This document shows positions 1-8,553 of a DNA stretch of 45,120 nucleotides, one piece after another. The notes under the pieces were generated by a model that was not told where the DNA came from, ran no database searches, and saw only the letters and a program-made list of their open reading frames with translations. Positions within the stretch are counted from its first letter, which is position 1. Every line of letters starts with the position of its first letter. This DNA is from Methylococcaceae bacterium UBA975 (lineage in GTDB: Bacteria; Pseudomonadota; Gammaproteobacteria; Methylococcales; Cycloclasticaceae). The stretch is from positions 1 to 45,120 of the forward strand of contig DBBV01000016.1 of the NCBI GenBank assembly GCA_002292375.1, in the 5' to 3' direction. Position numbers and translations under genes: made by a program.

Positions 1-23
1 CTTTCAAATTTTTCTTTAGACAT
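1..23 (-). CDS. tuf: Elongation factor Tu, first codons only (cut by window edge)
   Basis: Only the first seven complete codons are inside the window. On the minus strand they read M-S-K-E-K-F-E, which is the usual N-terminus of bacterial EF-Tu, the GTPase that delivers aminoacyl-tRNA to the ribosome. An AGGTG ribosome-binding site lies a few bases before the ATG at 21-23. The gene follows tRNA-Tyr, tRNA-Gly and tRNA-Thr on the same strand, the layout of the classic tRNA-tufB operon of E. coli. That context makes the call much safer than seven residues alone would. The rest of the gene is outside the window, so nothing can be said about its integrity. Confidence 0.8.
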
Positions 24-86
24 TACGCACCTTTTCGCAAAATTAAATTAATTTAAAACCGCACCGTTACTAAAACCATTCAAACT

Positions 87-161
<75 letters not shown>

Positions 162-176
162 CATTTCCACACCTCT

Positions 177-250
177 TGGAGCGGGTGATGGGAATCGAAC
201 CCACGTGTTCAGCTTGGAAGGCTGACGTTCTACCATTGAACTACACCCGC
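177..250 (-). tRNA. tRNA-Gly (anticodon TCC)
   Basis: Minus-strand cloverleaf with acceptor stem GCGGGTG/CACCCGC, anticodon loop CTTCCAA (anticodon TCC) on a TCAGC/GCTGA stem, T arm with GGTTCGATTCC, and encoded CCA at 177-179. It is the middle member of the Tyr-Gly-Thr cluster, 15 bases upstream of tRNA-Thr, and is probably processed from the same transcript. Confidence 0.96.
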
Positions 251-278
251 GTTCTACTCGGCCCTATCTATACAATCT

Positions 279-363
279 TGGTGGAGGGGGGAGGATTCGA
301 ACCTCCGAAGGCTGAGCCGTCAGATTTACAGTCTGATCCCTTTGGCCGCTCGGGAACCCCTCC
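279..363 (-). tRNA. tRNA-Tyr (anticodon GTA)
   Basis: Minus-strand class II tRNA of 85 bases with the long variable arm expected for tRNA-Tyr. The acceptor stem is GGAGGGG paired with CCCCTCC, the anticodon loop is CTGTAAA (anticodon GTA), the T arm contains GGTTCGAATCC, and CCA is encoded at 279-281. It is the first tRNA of the operon. The tRNA-Thr(TGT) that precedes it in E. coli is not present upstream. Confidence 0.96.
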
Positions 364-378
364 TAAAATTAGCCGCTT

Positions 379-407
379 ATTGTCTTTTATTTAAATTTGA
401 CTGTCAA
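379..407 (-). promoter_or_regulatory. Sigma70-type promoter of the tRNA-tuf operon
   Basis: On the minus strand there is a perfect -35 box TTGACA (402-407), a 17-base spacer and a -10 box GACAAT (379-384; 4 of 6 consensus bases). It sits 15 bases before the tRNA-Tyr 5' end. The bases after the -10 box, AAGCGGC, form a GC-rich discriminator of the kind found at stable-RNA promoters under stringent (ppGpp/DksA) control. The boxes are seen; the regulation is inferred. Confidence 0.75.
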
Positions 408-436
408 CAAAGAAAACCATTAGCTACGAAATGAAT

Positions 437-1006
437 TTAATTTGAATGCAAATTACGCATCGCTTTTTGGCTGTCGCCTTGACAAAGCAAGGGCATTTCG
501 CGGACAGCTCGATCAATCGCCGAGTGAATTAACTCGGATTCTTGCTTAGGCGGCGCCTTTAAAACATACTGAGTGACTTTATTACGATCTCCCGGGTGAC
601 CAATACCAATACGCATCCGATAGAACCCTTTAGAGCCTAACTGCTGAATAATATCCCTCAAACCGTTATGCCCACCGTGGCCACCTTCTTTTTTTATACG
701 CACAACACCTGGCTCTAGATCAAGCTCATCATGAACAACCAATATTTGATCAATCGCTATATCATAGTAACTAGCAAACGCCGATACTGACAAACCACTT
801 TTGTTCATAAATGTTTGCGGCTTGATCAAATACACAGGCACCTTATCAAGCTCAAGCTTCGTCACCTCAGCTTTAAATTTAGATTCACTTGTAAAGCAAG
901 CACCTCCGTTATCAGCTAATTGATCTAATAACAAAAACCCGGCATTATGCCGGGTTTTTTCATACTCACTGCCTGGATTACCGAGACCAACAACAAGCCT
1001 AATCAC
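437..1006 (-). CDS. pth: Peptidyl-tRNA hydrolase
   Basis: Cleaves peptidyl-tRNA released from stalled ribosomes and so recycles tRNA; an essential cytoplasmic enzyme. The family N-terminus VGLGNPG, followed by E-Y and the TRHNAG motif, is present. With the GTG start chosen here the catalytic His is residue 20, matching E. coli numbering, and HDELDL and GGHGGHNGLRD follow. The protein is 189 residues, normal for Pth. An in-frame ATG at 1081 would add 25 residues overlapping rplY and is unlikely; the GTG at 1004-1006 lies 4 bases after the rplY stop with GAGGG upstream. Co-transcribed with prs and rplY. A perfect hairpin sits inside the coding sequence at 933-959. Confidence 0.95.
   Translation of the reverse strand: MIRLVVGLGNPGSEYEKTRHNAGFLLLDQLADNGGACFTSESKFKAEVTKLELDKVPVYLIKPQTFMNKSGLSVSAFASYYDIAIDQILVVHDELDLEPGVVRIKKEGGHGGHNGLRDIIQQLGSKGFYRMRIGIGHPGDRNKVTQYVLKAPPKQESELIHSAIDRAVREMPLLCQGDSQKAMRNLHSN
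933..959. terminator. Terminator-like hairpin inside pth
   Basis: A perfect inverted repeat with 13-base arms (AAAAACCCGGCAT and ATGCCGGGTTTTT) separated by a single base. As RNA it gives a CCCGGC/GCCGGG stem with a five-base loop followed by a U tract on either strand, so it has the shape of a bidirectional intrinsic terminator. It lies in codons 16-25 of pth and encodes the conserved TRHNAGF segment, so part of its form comes from the protein constraint. Whether it stops transcription is unknown. Confidence 0.45.
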
Positions 1007-1010
1007 TAAC

Positions 1011-1679
1011 TTATTCGCCTTTTCCCTCTTCAGCATCTTTTTCAGCGCTTGATTCTGCATCTTCATCGGTTTCTGCATCATCAGCTAAGTCTGCTGCCGT
1101 CGCCCTATTAGCTTGTATCGCAACAACTTGAGCATCGTGATCAGCACCTTGAGACAAGGCCATTATCTGCAAACCTTTAGGCACAACAATATTAGATAAA
1201 TGCAAGCTGTCGCCAATTTCTAGAGAAGAAATATCCACTTCAATGTACTCTGGCAAATCTTTCGGTAAACATTCGATTTCCAAATCGACCATATCGTGCG
1301 TTACCACACCCCCTTGCTTAACACCTGGCGCAATATCTTCACCAATAAAGTGCAAGGGCACATGCACTTTCAGTTTTTCTTTCATACTGACGCGCAAGAA
1401 ATCCGCATGCATCAACAACTGCTTGCTCGGATGGCGTTGTAGCGCCTTAATAATGACCTTTTCTTTCTTGCCATCAAGATCCAAAGACAAGATGTGAGAG
1501 AAAAACGCCTCATTTTCCGTGCTATGCAACAGTTGATTATGCGTCAACGTTATAGAAACAGGCTCCCCACCAGCACCATAAATAACGGCTGGGACCAAAT
1601 TTTTTCTGCGTAAACGGCGCGTTGCACCTTTACCTAAATCTTCACGAATCGATGCCGCCAATTCAAAGCTGGTACTCAT
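1011..1679 (-). CDS. rplY: 50S ribosomal protein L25, long CTC form
   Basis: Binds 5S rRNA in the large ribosomal subunit. The N-terminal L25 domain begins with F-E-L-A-A, has the basic GATRRLRR stretch near residue 20 and the PAVIYG segment. It is followed by the C-terminal TL5/CTC beta domain and ends in an acidic tail rich in Asp, Glu and Ala. At 222 residues it is the long form, not the 94-residue E. coli type. The ATG at 1677-1679 is preferred over the TTG just before it because GGAGAAG lies at the right distance. It sits between prs and pth, the usual order in many Gammaproteobacteria. Confidence 0.95.
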   Translation of the reverse strand: MSTSFELAASIREDLGKGATRRLRRKNLVPAVIYGAGGEPVSITLTHNQLLHSTENEAFFSHILSLDLDGKKEKVIIKALQRHPSKQLLMHADFLRVSMKEKLKVHVPLHFIGEDIAPGVKQGGVVTHDMVDLEIECLPKDLPEYIEVDISSLEIGDSLHLSNIVVPKGLQIMALSQGADHDAQVVAIQANRATAADLADDAETDEDAESSAEKDAEEGKGE

Positions 1680-1735
1680 CAAACTTCTCCAAAATAAAAA
1701 TTAATGTCACTAAACAGCGCATTTTGCCATATTTT

Positions 1736-2689
1736 TTAATCTACGTATAGCGAACTTACCGAATCACCGTCTACCATACGCCGAATTGTTTCCGCTAACA
1801 TCTCTGCTATGCTTAGTTGACGTATTTTTGTACAGTCCATAGCATTCTTTTGTAACGGAATTGTGTCAGTCACCACCAACTCATCTAGTACTGAGTTTGA
1901 TATGTTATCTATTGCCTTGCCAGATAACACCGGATGCGTACAGTAAGCTTTAACACTTAGCGCACCGTTTTCCTTAAGTGCCTTAGCGGCCAAGCATAAG
2001 GTACCCGCTGTATCGACAAGATCGTCCACGATAACGCATTCCCTACCGTTCACATCGCCAATAATATTCATAACTTGCGATTCATTAGGCTTTGGGCGAC
2101 GTTTATCTATAATCGCTAAATCCGCATCATCTAGTCGTTTTGCTAAGGCGCGGGCCCGAACAACACCACCGACGTCTGGCGATACGATCATTAAATTATC
2201 TGTTTTACGCTGCCAAATATCACTCAGCAATAAAGGTGAGGCGTAAACATTATCGACCGGAATATCAAAAAAACCTTGAATTTGATCTGCGTGCAAATCA
2301 ACGGTTAAAACGTGGTCAGCACCCGCAGTTTCTATCATTTTTGCTACCAGCTTCGAGGTAATAGGCACACGAGCTGAACGTGGCCTACGGTCTTGTCGCG
2401 CATAGCCATAATATGGGATAACTGCCGTAATGCGACTGGCGCAAGCTCGTTTCAACGCATCAATAATAACCAATAATTCCATGATGTTATTATTGGTTGG
2501 CGCGCAGGTCGGCTGAATAACATACGCCTCTTTACCTCTGACGTTTTCACCAATTTCAACCATCACTTCACCGTCACTGAAAATTTCAACGACTGCTCGA
2601 CCTAGGTTAATATTCAAATGGCGTGCGATATCATCAGCTAAAGGTCTATTTGCATTACCGGCAAATACCATGATGCGATTATCTAGCAC
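1736..2689 (-). CDS. prs: Ribose-phosphate pyrophosphokinase (PRPP synthetase)
   Basis: Makes 5-phosphoribosyl 1-pyrophosphate from ribose 5-phosphate and ATP, the precursor of purines, pyrimidines, His, Trp and NAD. Family signatures are clear: VFAGNA near the N-terminus, FSDGEV, the ATP-binding YYGYARQDR region, VDLHADQIQGFF, and the PRPP loop VIVDDLVDTAGT. The length of 317 residues is typical. The start is GTG at 2687-2689 with AGGAG six bases upstream; a later in-frame ATG would remove conserved sequence. It lies downstream of tRNA-Gln and upstream of rplY and pth on the same strand. Confidence 0.97.
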   Translation of the reverse strand: MLDNRIMVFAGNANRPLADDIARHLNINLGRAVVEIFSDGEVMVEIGENVRGKEAYVIQPTCAPTNNNIMELLVIIDALKRACASRITAVIPYYGYARQDRRPRSARVPITSKLVAKMIETAGADHVLTVDLHADQIQGFFDIPVDNVYASPLLLSDIWQRKTDNLMIVSPDVGGVVRARALAKRLDDADLAIIDKRRPKPNESQVMNIIGDVNGRECVIVDDLVDTAGTLCLAAKALKENGALSVKAYCTHPVLSGKAIDNISNSVLDELVVTDTIPLQKNAMDCTKIRQLSIAEMLAETIRRMVDGDSVSSLYVD

Positions 2690-2735
2690 ATTTAACTCCT
2701 AACCAAAGAATACTGATGATTGAAAAAATAAAGAA

Positions 2736-2810
2736 TGGCTGGGGCGCCAGGATTCGAACCTGGGATGCGGAGATCAAAACCCCGTGCCTTAACCACTTGG
2801 CCACGCCCCA
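2736..2810 (-). tRNA. tRNA-Gln (anticodon TTG)
   Basis: Minus-strand cloverleaf with acceptor stem TGGGGCG/CGCCCCA, anticodon loop TTTTGAT on a CGGGG/CTCCG stem (anticodon TTG), T arm with GGTTCGAATCC, and encoded CCA at 2736-2738. It lies between ispE and prs, a conserved arrangement in pseudomonads and relatives. Confidence 0.96.
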
Positions 2811-2825
2811 AACTTTATGCAGTAA

Positions 2826-2831
2826 ATTATA
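2826..2831 (-). promoter_or_regulatory. -10 box for tRNA-Gln (and prs)
   Basis: A perfect TATAAT on the minus strand, ending 15 bases before the tRNA-Gln 5' end and just after the ispE stop codon. The matching -35 position (about 2849-2854, TTCTTT) is poor and lies in the last codons of ispE. Promoter function is inferred from position and the -10 match. Confidence 0.5.
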
Positions 2832-2842
2832 CCTAACTTGTT

Positions 2843-3721
2843 CTATTTAAAGAACCGTTTAAGTGACATCTGTAACGGTGATTCACTCACCCCTTTGACT
2901 ATCCACTTAGTCCAATCACTAGGTAATTGATTGGACAACGCTGCTGCCTGCGCCCGAGTATCACATTTTGCAAACATACTCGAACCGGTGCCCGTTAAAA
3001 AAACCTCACTGAATTCAGAGAATTTTTGATACACCGTCTCTAAATCTTTATTCATTTCCAAAACAATCGGCAAACAATCATTTTTCATCTGCCCACCGAG
3101 AAAGTCGCGTATTGTGATGGCTGAATTATCTCGTGTCAAACGGTTATGCTGAAAAACTTCTTTTGTTGAGCAATGACACTTCGGGTTGACAACTACAAAC
3201 CATTGCTCAGGCAAGCTTATTGGCGTCAATCTTTCCCCAACGCCTTCGCCCCATGCCGATTGCCCGTACACAAAAACAGGCACATCTGCACCAAGCTGCA
3301 AGCCAAGCCCAGCCAATTCTTCTGTTGTTAACCCCAACTCCCACAGTTGATTTAATATCACCAGCGTCGTGGCCGCGTCAGAACTCCCCCCGCCCAAACC
3401 CGCCCCTTGAGGCAAAATCTTTTTAAGTGTCACAACAGCACCCTTTGCCGTTCCGCAGTGTTGTTTTAATAACGTCGCAGCACGTACCACTAAATTCTCG
3501 CTGGCCTCGATCTCCATCGAATCACAACGCAATTGAATATCACCACCGTCATGCAAGGAAAAATTAAGCCAATCTGAAATAGCAATGAGTTGAAAGACTG
3601 TTTGCAATTGATGATAACCGTCCTCACCCCGCCCAGTAATATTTAACATCAGATTAAGCTTTGCCGGAGCAGGCCACCAATGTTCTTCCCATTCTTCGCT
3701 TGTAGGTTTCAGTCCAGCCAT
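2843..3721 (-). CDS. ispE: 4-diphosphocytidyl-2-C-methyl-D-erythritol kinase
   Basis: Phosphorylates CDP-methylerythritol at the 2-hydroxyl, a middle step of the MEP pathway to isoprenoids (undecaprenyl carrier, quinones). It is a GHMP-family kinase: PAPAKLNLML near residue 18 is the substrate-side motif, and PQGAGLGGGSSDAA near residues 105-118 is the ATP loop. A C-terminal GTGSSMFA motif is also present. The 292 residues are typical. Its ATG overlaps the end of lolB by 13 bases, so the two are translationally linked. The lolB-ispE-tRNAGln-prs order is conserved in many Gammaproteobacteria. Confidence 0.96.
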   Translation of the reverse strand: MAGLKPTSEEWEEHWWPAPAKLNLMLNITGRGEDGYHQLQTVFQLIAISDWLNFSLHDGGDIQLRCDSMEIEASENLVVRAATLLKQHCGTAKGAVVTLKKILPQGAGLGGGSSDAATTLVILNQLWELGLTTEELAGLGLQLGADVPVFVYGQSAWGEGVGERLTPISLPEQWFVVVNPKCHCSTKEVFQHNRLTRDNSAITIRDFLGGQMKNDCLPIVLEMNKDLETVYQKFSEFSEVFLTGTGSSMFAKCDTRAQAAALSNQLPSDWTKWIVKGVSESPLQMSLKRFFK

Positions 3722-4290
3722 TTATCAACCACTATTTTGATTTTTATCTGCTCTTTTGATATCGACATTTTACCCGGCAAAGAGCCATCGTTAAAAGCAC
3801 CAAAGCGCTCCAAATTGATATACCAACCATCCTGTGAAAAGCGCCTCACACCCACAGGCGCCACATCAAATTGAGCATCCAACATCGGATTAGGGATACC
3901 ACGAACCCAAAACCTTAGGTGTTGAATAGGCGGCGAGTAGCCCAACAATGACCCTAGCTCTTGCTCTGAAATAACCCGCTCAACCTTATCGGGCTCCAAC
4001 ACCGTGATGACACCCGCCGCATAACGCAGCTTGGCAACCACACCGCCTAATGTTGTTGTTAAAATCAAAAAATCGTCTGACTGATTATGTCGCCACTCTA
4101 GGCTCGTAAACCACGACTCTCTATCGTTACGCATTGATAAACGGCCAATAAGGTGCCAATAGGTTTCACGCATGACTTTATTGATTTCATTAGCTGTTAC
4201 TTGCCCCTCAACCTCATGCTCACGTGTTGGCAGCGAAGAACAGGCCATCAACGATAGAGCCAACACGCCATAGCAAAAGAAATTTTTCAC
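3709..4290 (-). CDS. lolB: Outer-membrane lipoprotein receptor LolB
   Basis: LolB receives lipoproteins from the periplasmic carrier LolA and inserts them into the outer membrane. The sequence has a lipoprotein signal peptide ending in L-M-A-C with lipidated Cys17, and a 193-residue length typical of LolB. The mid-protein segment with GRLSMRN and W-F-T-S-L-E-W-R matches the first beta strands of the family. The start is GTG and overlaps the stop of the upstream TPR lipoprotein gene as GTGA. It sits immediately before ispE, the standard neighbour, which supports the call because LolB sequences are weakly conserved. Confidence 0.9.
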   Translation of the reverse strand: MKNFFCYGVLALSLMACSSLPTREHEVEGQVTANEINKVMRETYWHLIGRLSMRNDRESWFTSLEWRHNQSDDFLILTTTLGGVVAKLRYAAGVITVLEPDKVERVISEQELGSLLGYSPPIQHLRFWVRGIPNPMLDAQFDVAPVGVRRFSQDGWYINLERFGAFNDGSLPGKMSISKEQIKIKIVVDKWLD

Positions 4291-6035
4291 TTCAGTCTCT
4301 TTAAAACCTCGTTCAAATACCTATCGTTAGGGTCGTTCTTTAAACCATCCTGCCATATTCGTTTCGCCTCTTCTTGTCGCCCTAGCATCCATAATGTTTC
4401 GCCAAGGTGTGCAGCTATCTCTCCTTGCGGGGATTTCTTATAGGCTTTTTGTAATAAGGCTAAAGCCTCTTCGTACTGGCCTTCACGGTAGTTCAACCAA
4501 CCCATGCTATCGATAATGGCAGAGTCTTCGGGCATTAGCGATAAAGCTTGCGTCAAGTATTGTCTGGCTTCTTTAAATCGAAACGTCTTACTAGCCAACG
4601 TGTAACCCAGCGCGTTCAGTGCATTTACATTATTTGGGTCTTGCGCCAAGATAAATAATAAATCATTTTCAGCCCCCTCCAACTCCCCTATCTCTGTCGC
4701 CGCGATAGAGCGTGCGTACCTTAAGGCCAAATCAGTCGGGTATTCATTAATCGCCTGGGTCATTAAGCCAAAAGCTTGCTTGTTTTGGCCCGCTTCCAAT
4801 AACAATTCAACCTCTAATAAATAGAAACGCGCCGCCAGCTTAGGTGCATTATTACGCAATCGCTGTAACACGCTTTGAGCCATCGTCAGCTCCCCCATTT
4901 TTGCATGGATCATGGCGATATTCGCTTGCGCGTCAATAAAACCAGGCGCCTGCCCGACCTTTGCAAACCATGCTAACGCTTCTTCATAGGCTGCTTGTTG
5001 GTAGCTTATTTGCCCCAAATAAAAGGCAGCTTTAGCCTTATAGGCTCCTGCCGTATAAAGCACCTCGAGTGCGTCTTGAGCTTGCGCCGGTTTATTTAAC
5101 TTTAAGTAAACCAGCGCTAACGAAAACCTAGCTTCAGCGTGTGACGGGGTTTTATTGAGGGCTAACAACAGTTGTTGTTTTGCCTCTTGATAACGACCTT
5201 CTTTAGCCAATAACTGCCCATAAGCTGTAATAAGTTGCACCGTACCGAATCGCTTACTCGCTACTTGTAAAACACCTAAGGAACCTTCGGTTTTACTTTG
5301 CTTTTCAAATACCTGTGCGAGTTGAGCGTAAGGCGTTTGCCAGTCAGGATCTAATTGAATTGCTTGAGTTACGCTATCTTCAGCGGCACTAAAATCACCT
5401 CGTTCAGCATACACTTGTGACTGCGCCAAATAAACACCCGCTTCATTTGAATAACGCGCTACCAAAGCAGCCATGACCGCTATAGCAACCTCGTCGTTAA
5501 TATGCCGAGACACAAGGCTACCGACGGCCAATAAAGCACTACGTTGCGGAACCTCACTTTTTTCAACTAACAGTAGCGCTTGCTGGATGCTTTTATCAAT
5601 ATTAGCAGCCTTCAAATAGACCGTTAACGCCAAGCGGCGCATATCAAGCGTCGGGTTATCACCCTCTACCAAAATATCCACCATAGAACTAGCGACAGGC
5701 AGATCCTTGGTATATAGCGCAATCTGGGCAGCCCTAAGAGCCACTTGTGGATCGCGTGAGCGTTCTGCGGCATCAACATAAAAAGCTGCCGCTAACTCTA
5801 CCTCACCCCTTTGCCCAGCAAGCTCTCCACCCAGCAAACTAAACAATAACGATTCGTCCAAAGGTGTCGTTTCAACAGTTTGAGGGACTGCTTTAATTGC
5901 TGCCTGCTTATTAACATCAATGGCTGGTTTCAGCAGAGAACTTTTCTTGTCACCGCGCTCGTGGTCGACACCGACATGGGTGCAGCCAACTGACAAAACA
6001 GCCATAACAGCCAAAAATAAAAACTTTAAAGCCAT
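4287..6035 (-). CDS. Large TPR-repeat lipoprotein
   Basis: A 582-residue protein with a lipoprotein signal peptide (L-S-V-G-C, Cys18) followed by many tetratricopeptide repeats. Helical pairs such as A-L-N-A-L-G-Y-T-L-A, S-M-G-W-L-N-Y-R-E-G-Q-Y-E-E-A and A-A-H-L-G-E-T-L-W-M-L-G are typical TPR units near the C-terminus. TPR lipoproteins at this position (next to lolB, divergent from hemA) are found in pseudomonads (PA4667-like), but I know no established reaction. It is probably an outer-membrane-anchored scaffold in the periplasm. AAAGAGAGA precedes the ATG. Its stop overlaps the lolB start, so it heads the lolB-ispE transcription unit. Confidence 0.85.
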   Translation of the reverse strand: MALKFLFLAVMAVLSVGCTHVGVDHERGDKKSSLLKPAIDVNKQAAIKAVPQTVETTPLDESLLFSLLGGELAGQRGEVELAAAFYVDAAERSRDPQVALRAAQIALYTKDLPVASSMVDILVEGDNPTLDMRRLALTVYLKAANIDKSIQQALLLVEKSEVPQRSALLAVGSLVSRHINDEVAIAVMAALVARYSNEAGVYLAQSQVYAERGDFSAAEDSVTQAIQLDPDWQTPYAQLAQVFEKQSKTEGSLGVLQVASKRFGTVQLITAYGQLLAKEGRYQEAKQQLLLALNKTPSHAEARFSLALVYLKLNKPAQAQDALEVLYTAGAYKAKAAFYLGQISYQQAAYEEALAWFAKVGQAPGFIDAQANIAMIHAKMGELTMAQSVLQRLRNNAPKLAARFYLLEVELLLEAGQNKQAFGLMTQAINEYPTDLALRYARSIAATEIGELEGAENDLLFILAQDPNNVNALNALGYTLASKTFRFKEARQYLTQALSLMPEDSAIIDSMGWLNYREGQYEEALALLQKAYKKSPQGEIAAHLGETLWMLGRQEEAKRIWQDGLKNDPNDRYLNEVLKRLK

Positions 6036-6134
6036 ACCAATCTCTCTTTATAAAAACTGCAATTTACAGCCGTTTCAATGCTTAAGTACGTCCGTTACTG
6101 TTTTAAACAGCAAAATTTGCACACCAAACATATA

Positions 6135-6163
6135 GAACATGCCTGTGGTAAAAAGATTATAAT
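6135..6163 (+). promoter_or_regulatory. Possible hemA promoter
   Basis: A perfect TATAAT -10 box at 6158-6163 lies 36 bases before the hemA ATG. The -35 position at 17 bases spacing reads GAACAT, a weak match. It falls in the 164-base divergent region between the TPR lipoprotein gene and hemA. The call rests on the -10 box and location only. Confidence 0.35.
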
Positions 6164-6199
6164 AACTCAAATAGTCGGAATTAAACCAAACAAAAGCGC

Positions 6200-7450
6200 A
6201 TGTTACTCACGCTCGGACTCAATCACAATACAGCTCCCATCGAGATTCGCGAAAAACTCGTGTTCTCACCTGAGCGTATCACTCAGTCCCTGCAGTCACT
6301 ATCAAAGCTTTCATCCGTAGAAGAAGCGGCTATTTTATCGACCTGCAACCGTACTGAGATCTACTGTGATATATCTTTACAACAGACCGATCAACTCATT
6401 ACCTGGCTAGCTGAGCAGCACCAATTAGATGAAGCTACCATTAGAAACTACCTGTATAGTCATACCGAACAACACTCAATTAAACACATGTCACGCGTTG
6501 CCTGCGGCCTTGATTCTTTAGTATTAGGTGAGCCACAAATACTTGGGCAAATGAAATCGGCTTACCAACAAGCCCACCATGCCGGCACCTTGGGCAAATA
6601 CCTTGGACGACTGTTCCAACATACTTTTCAAGTAGCGAAAAAAGTTCGTACCGACACAGCTATTGGCTCTAGTCCCGTCTCCGTCGCCTTCGCTGGGGTT
6701 AAGCTCGCAAAACAAATTTTCGGTCAACTCGATCAACAAACCGCTCTTTTAATTGGTGCCGGTGAGACCATCGAACTAGCCGCGCAACATCTAAAAGAAC
6801 AAGGCATTGGCCGGTTAATCGTCGCCAATAGGACTTTGGAAAAAGCACACGCCATCGCATCACAAGGCCAAGGCTATGCGATTGCAATTAAAGATATTCC
6901 CGAACACTTGGCTGAAGCCGACATCATTATTTCATCCACCGCCAGTTCGCTCCCCATTGTAGGCAAAGGCAGCGTTGAGTCAGCGATTATAAAACGCAAA
7001 CACAAACCGATGTTGATGATAGATTTAGCCGTACCTCACGATATTGAAAGAGAAGTCGGCGCCATGAGTGACGTCTATTTATATTGCGTGGATGACTTAA
7101 AAAGCATTATTGATGACGGCCTACAGTCTCGCCGTGAGGCCGCCGAACAAGCCGAAGAAATTATTGATATTCAAGTCTCGCATTTTCAGACTTGGATCCG
7201 TTCGCAAAACGCCTCAACGACCATTCAGCAACTTAGACAACAAGCACAGCACACACGAGAACAACAACTACAAAAAGCCTTGGATGCACTCAATAACGGC
7301 ACACCGGCTGAACGCGTCATCGAACGTCTAGCTAATGATCTAACCAACAAAATTTTACACGCGCCCAGCAGCACGCTGAAACAAGCCGCCGCTGACGGTA
7401 ACGCCAGTTTATTATCCGCTGCTCAACAACTATTTAAATTAAAAAATTAA
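6200..7450 (+). CDS. hemA: Glutamyl-tRNA reductase
   Basis: Reduces glutamyl-tRNA(Glu) to glutamate-1-semialdehyde with NADPH, the first committed step of the C5 tetrapyrrole (haem) pathway. The sequence opens with L-G-L-N-H-N-T-A-P, carries the nucleophile Cys49 in STCNRTE, then A-C-G-L-D-S-L-V-L-G-E-P-Q-I-L-G-Q (the family signature), an NADPH-binding IGAGE near residue 190, and a C-terminal dimerisation helix region. The 416 residues are typical. It is followed one base later by prfA, and hemA-prfA-prmC is a well-conserved operon. It is divergent from the TPR lipoprotein gene. Confidence 0.97.
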   Translation: MLLTLGLNHNTAPIEIREKLVFSPERITQSLQSLSKLSSVEEAAILSTCNRTEIYCDISLQQTDQLITWLAEQHQLDEATIRNYLYSHTEQHSIKHMSRVACGLDSLVLGEPQILGQMKSAYQQAHHAGTLGKYLGRLFQHTFQVAKKVRTDTAIGSSPVSVAFAGVKLAKQIFGQLDQQTALLIGAGETIELAAQHLKEQGIGRLIVANRTLEKAHAIASQGQGYAIAIKDIPEHLAEADIIISSTASSLPIVGKGSVESAIIKRKHKPMLMIDLAVPHDIEREVGAMSDVYLYCVDDLKSIIDDGLQSRREAAEQAEEIIDIQVSHFQTWIRSQNASTTIQQLRQQAQHTREQQLQKALDALNNGTPAERVIERLANDLTNKILHAPSSTLKQAAADGNASLLSAAQQLFKLKN

Positions 7451-7451
7451 C

Positions 7452-8540
7452 GTGAATACATCCATTCTACAAAAGTTAGATACGCTTTCTGAGCGCTTTG
7501 AAGAAATCGCACAACTACTGGCTGAACCCAGTGTGCAAAGCGATCAAAATAAGTTTCGCAGTCTAAGTCAAGAATACGCTCAACTGGACCCTATCGTTTC
7601 AAACTACCAACATTATTTGGCAACCATTGATGATAAAGAAGCGGCTGAAGCCATGCTTAATGACAGCGACCCTGATATTAAGTTAATGGCTAAAGATGAG
7701 CTCAAAGACATTCAGGCCACCCTAGAGCAACAACAACGAGACTTACAGGTTTTATTGTTACCGAAAGACCCTAATGACGGCAAAAATGCCTTTATAGAAA
7801 TCCGTGCTGGCACCGGCGGTGCCGAAGCGGCCATTTTCTCTGGCGATCTATATCGCATGTACGCACGTTTTGCCGAGAAAAAGCGCTGGACCTTCGAAAT
7901 CATCAATGAAAGCTTGGGCGATCACGGCGGCTACAAAGAAATTGTCGCTCGCATTGAAGGCAAGGACGTGTATTCACAACTAAAATTTGAGTCCGGCGCC
8001 CATCGTGTTCAACGCGTGCCAGAAACCGAGTCTCAAGGACGGGTTCATACCTCGGCGTGTACCGTTGCCATTATGCCTGAAGCAGATGAAATGGATGATA
8101 TCGAGATTAAATCGGGCGACTTACGCGTCGACACCTTCCGCGCCTCTGGCGCTGGTGGGCAGCACGTAAATAAAACCGATTCTGCCATTCGCTTAACCCA
8201 TTTACCAACCGGTACCGTTGTCGAATGCCAAGACGAACGTTCCCAACACAAGAACCGTGCACGCGCGATGTCATTACTTAAATCTCGCATCTTAACCAGC
8301 GCACAAGAAAAAATCGACTCCGAGCAAGCTGAGTCTAGACGCTTACAAGTGGGTAGCGGCGATCGTTCGGAACGCATTCGAACCTATAACTACCCACAAG
8401 GCCGGGTTACCGATCACCGCGTTAATTTAACCTTGTACAAATTAGATGAGATCATGCAAGGCGCCCTTGATCAAGTAATTGACCCACTGATTCAAGAGTA
8501 CCAAGCCGATCAGTTAACCCAGCTAAGCGCAGACGAATAA
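7452..8540 (+). CDS. prfA: Peptide chain release factor 1
   Basis: RF1 reads UAA and UAG stop codons and triggers peptide release on the ribosome. The catalytic G235-G236-Q237 motif lies within SGAGGQHVNKT, and the codon-reading tripeptide of the RF1 class is P-E-T in R-V-P-E-T-E-S. The 362 residues are normal. The start is GTG, one base after the hemA stop, so translation is probably coupled. The next gene, prmC, encodes the methyltransferase that modifies the Gln of this GGQ motif. Confidence 0.97.
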   Translation: MNTSILQKLDTLSERFEEIAQLLAEPSVQSDQNKFRSLSQEYAQLDPIVSNYQHYLATIDDKEAAEAMLNDSDPDIKLMAKDELKDIQATLEQQQRDLQVLLLPKDPNDGKNAFIEIRAGTGGAEAAIFSGDLYRMYARFAEKKRWTFEIINESLGDHGGYKEIVARIEGKDVYSQLKFESGAHRVQRVPETESQGRVHTSACTVAIMPEADEMDDIEIKSGDLRVDTFRASGAGGQHVNKTDSAIRLTHLPTGTVVECQDERSQHKNRARAMSLLKSRILTSAQEKIDSEQAESRRLQVGSGDRSERIRTYNYPQGRVTDHRVNLTLYKLDEIMQGALDQVIDPLIQEYQADQLTQLSADE

Positions 8541-8553
8541 CCTGCTATTGGCT

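Noticed and set aside
1007..1081. Longer pth start at ATG 1081
   Set aside because: It would overlap rplY by 71 bases; the GTG at 1006 gives the family N-terminus and correct catalytic His numbering.
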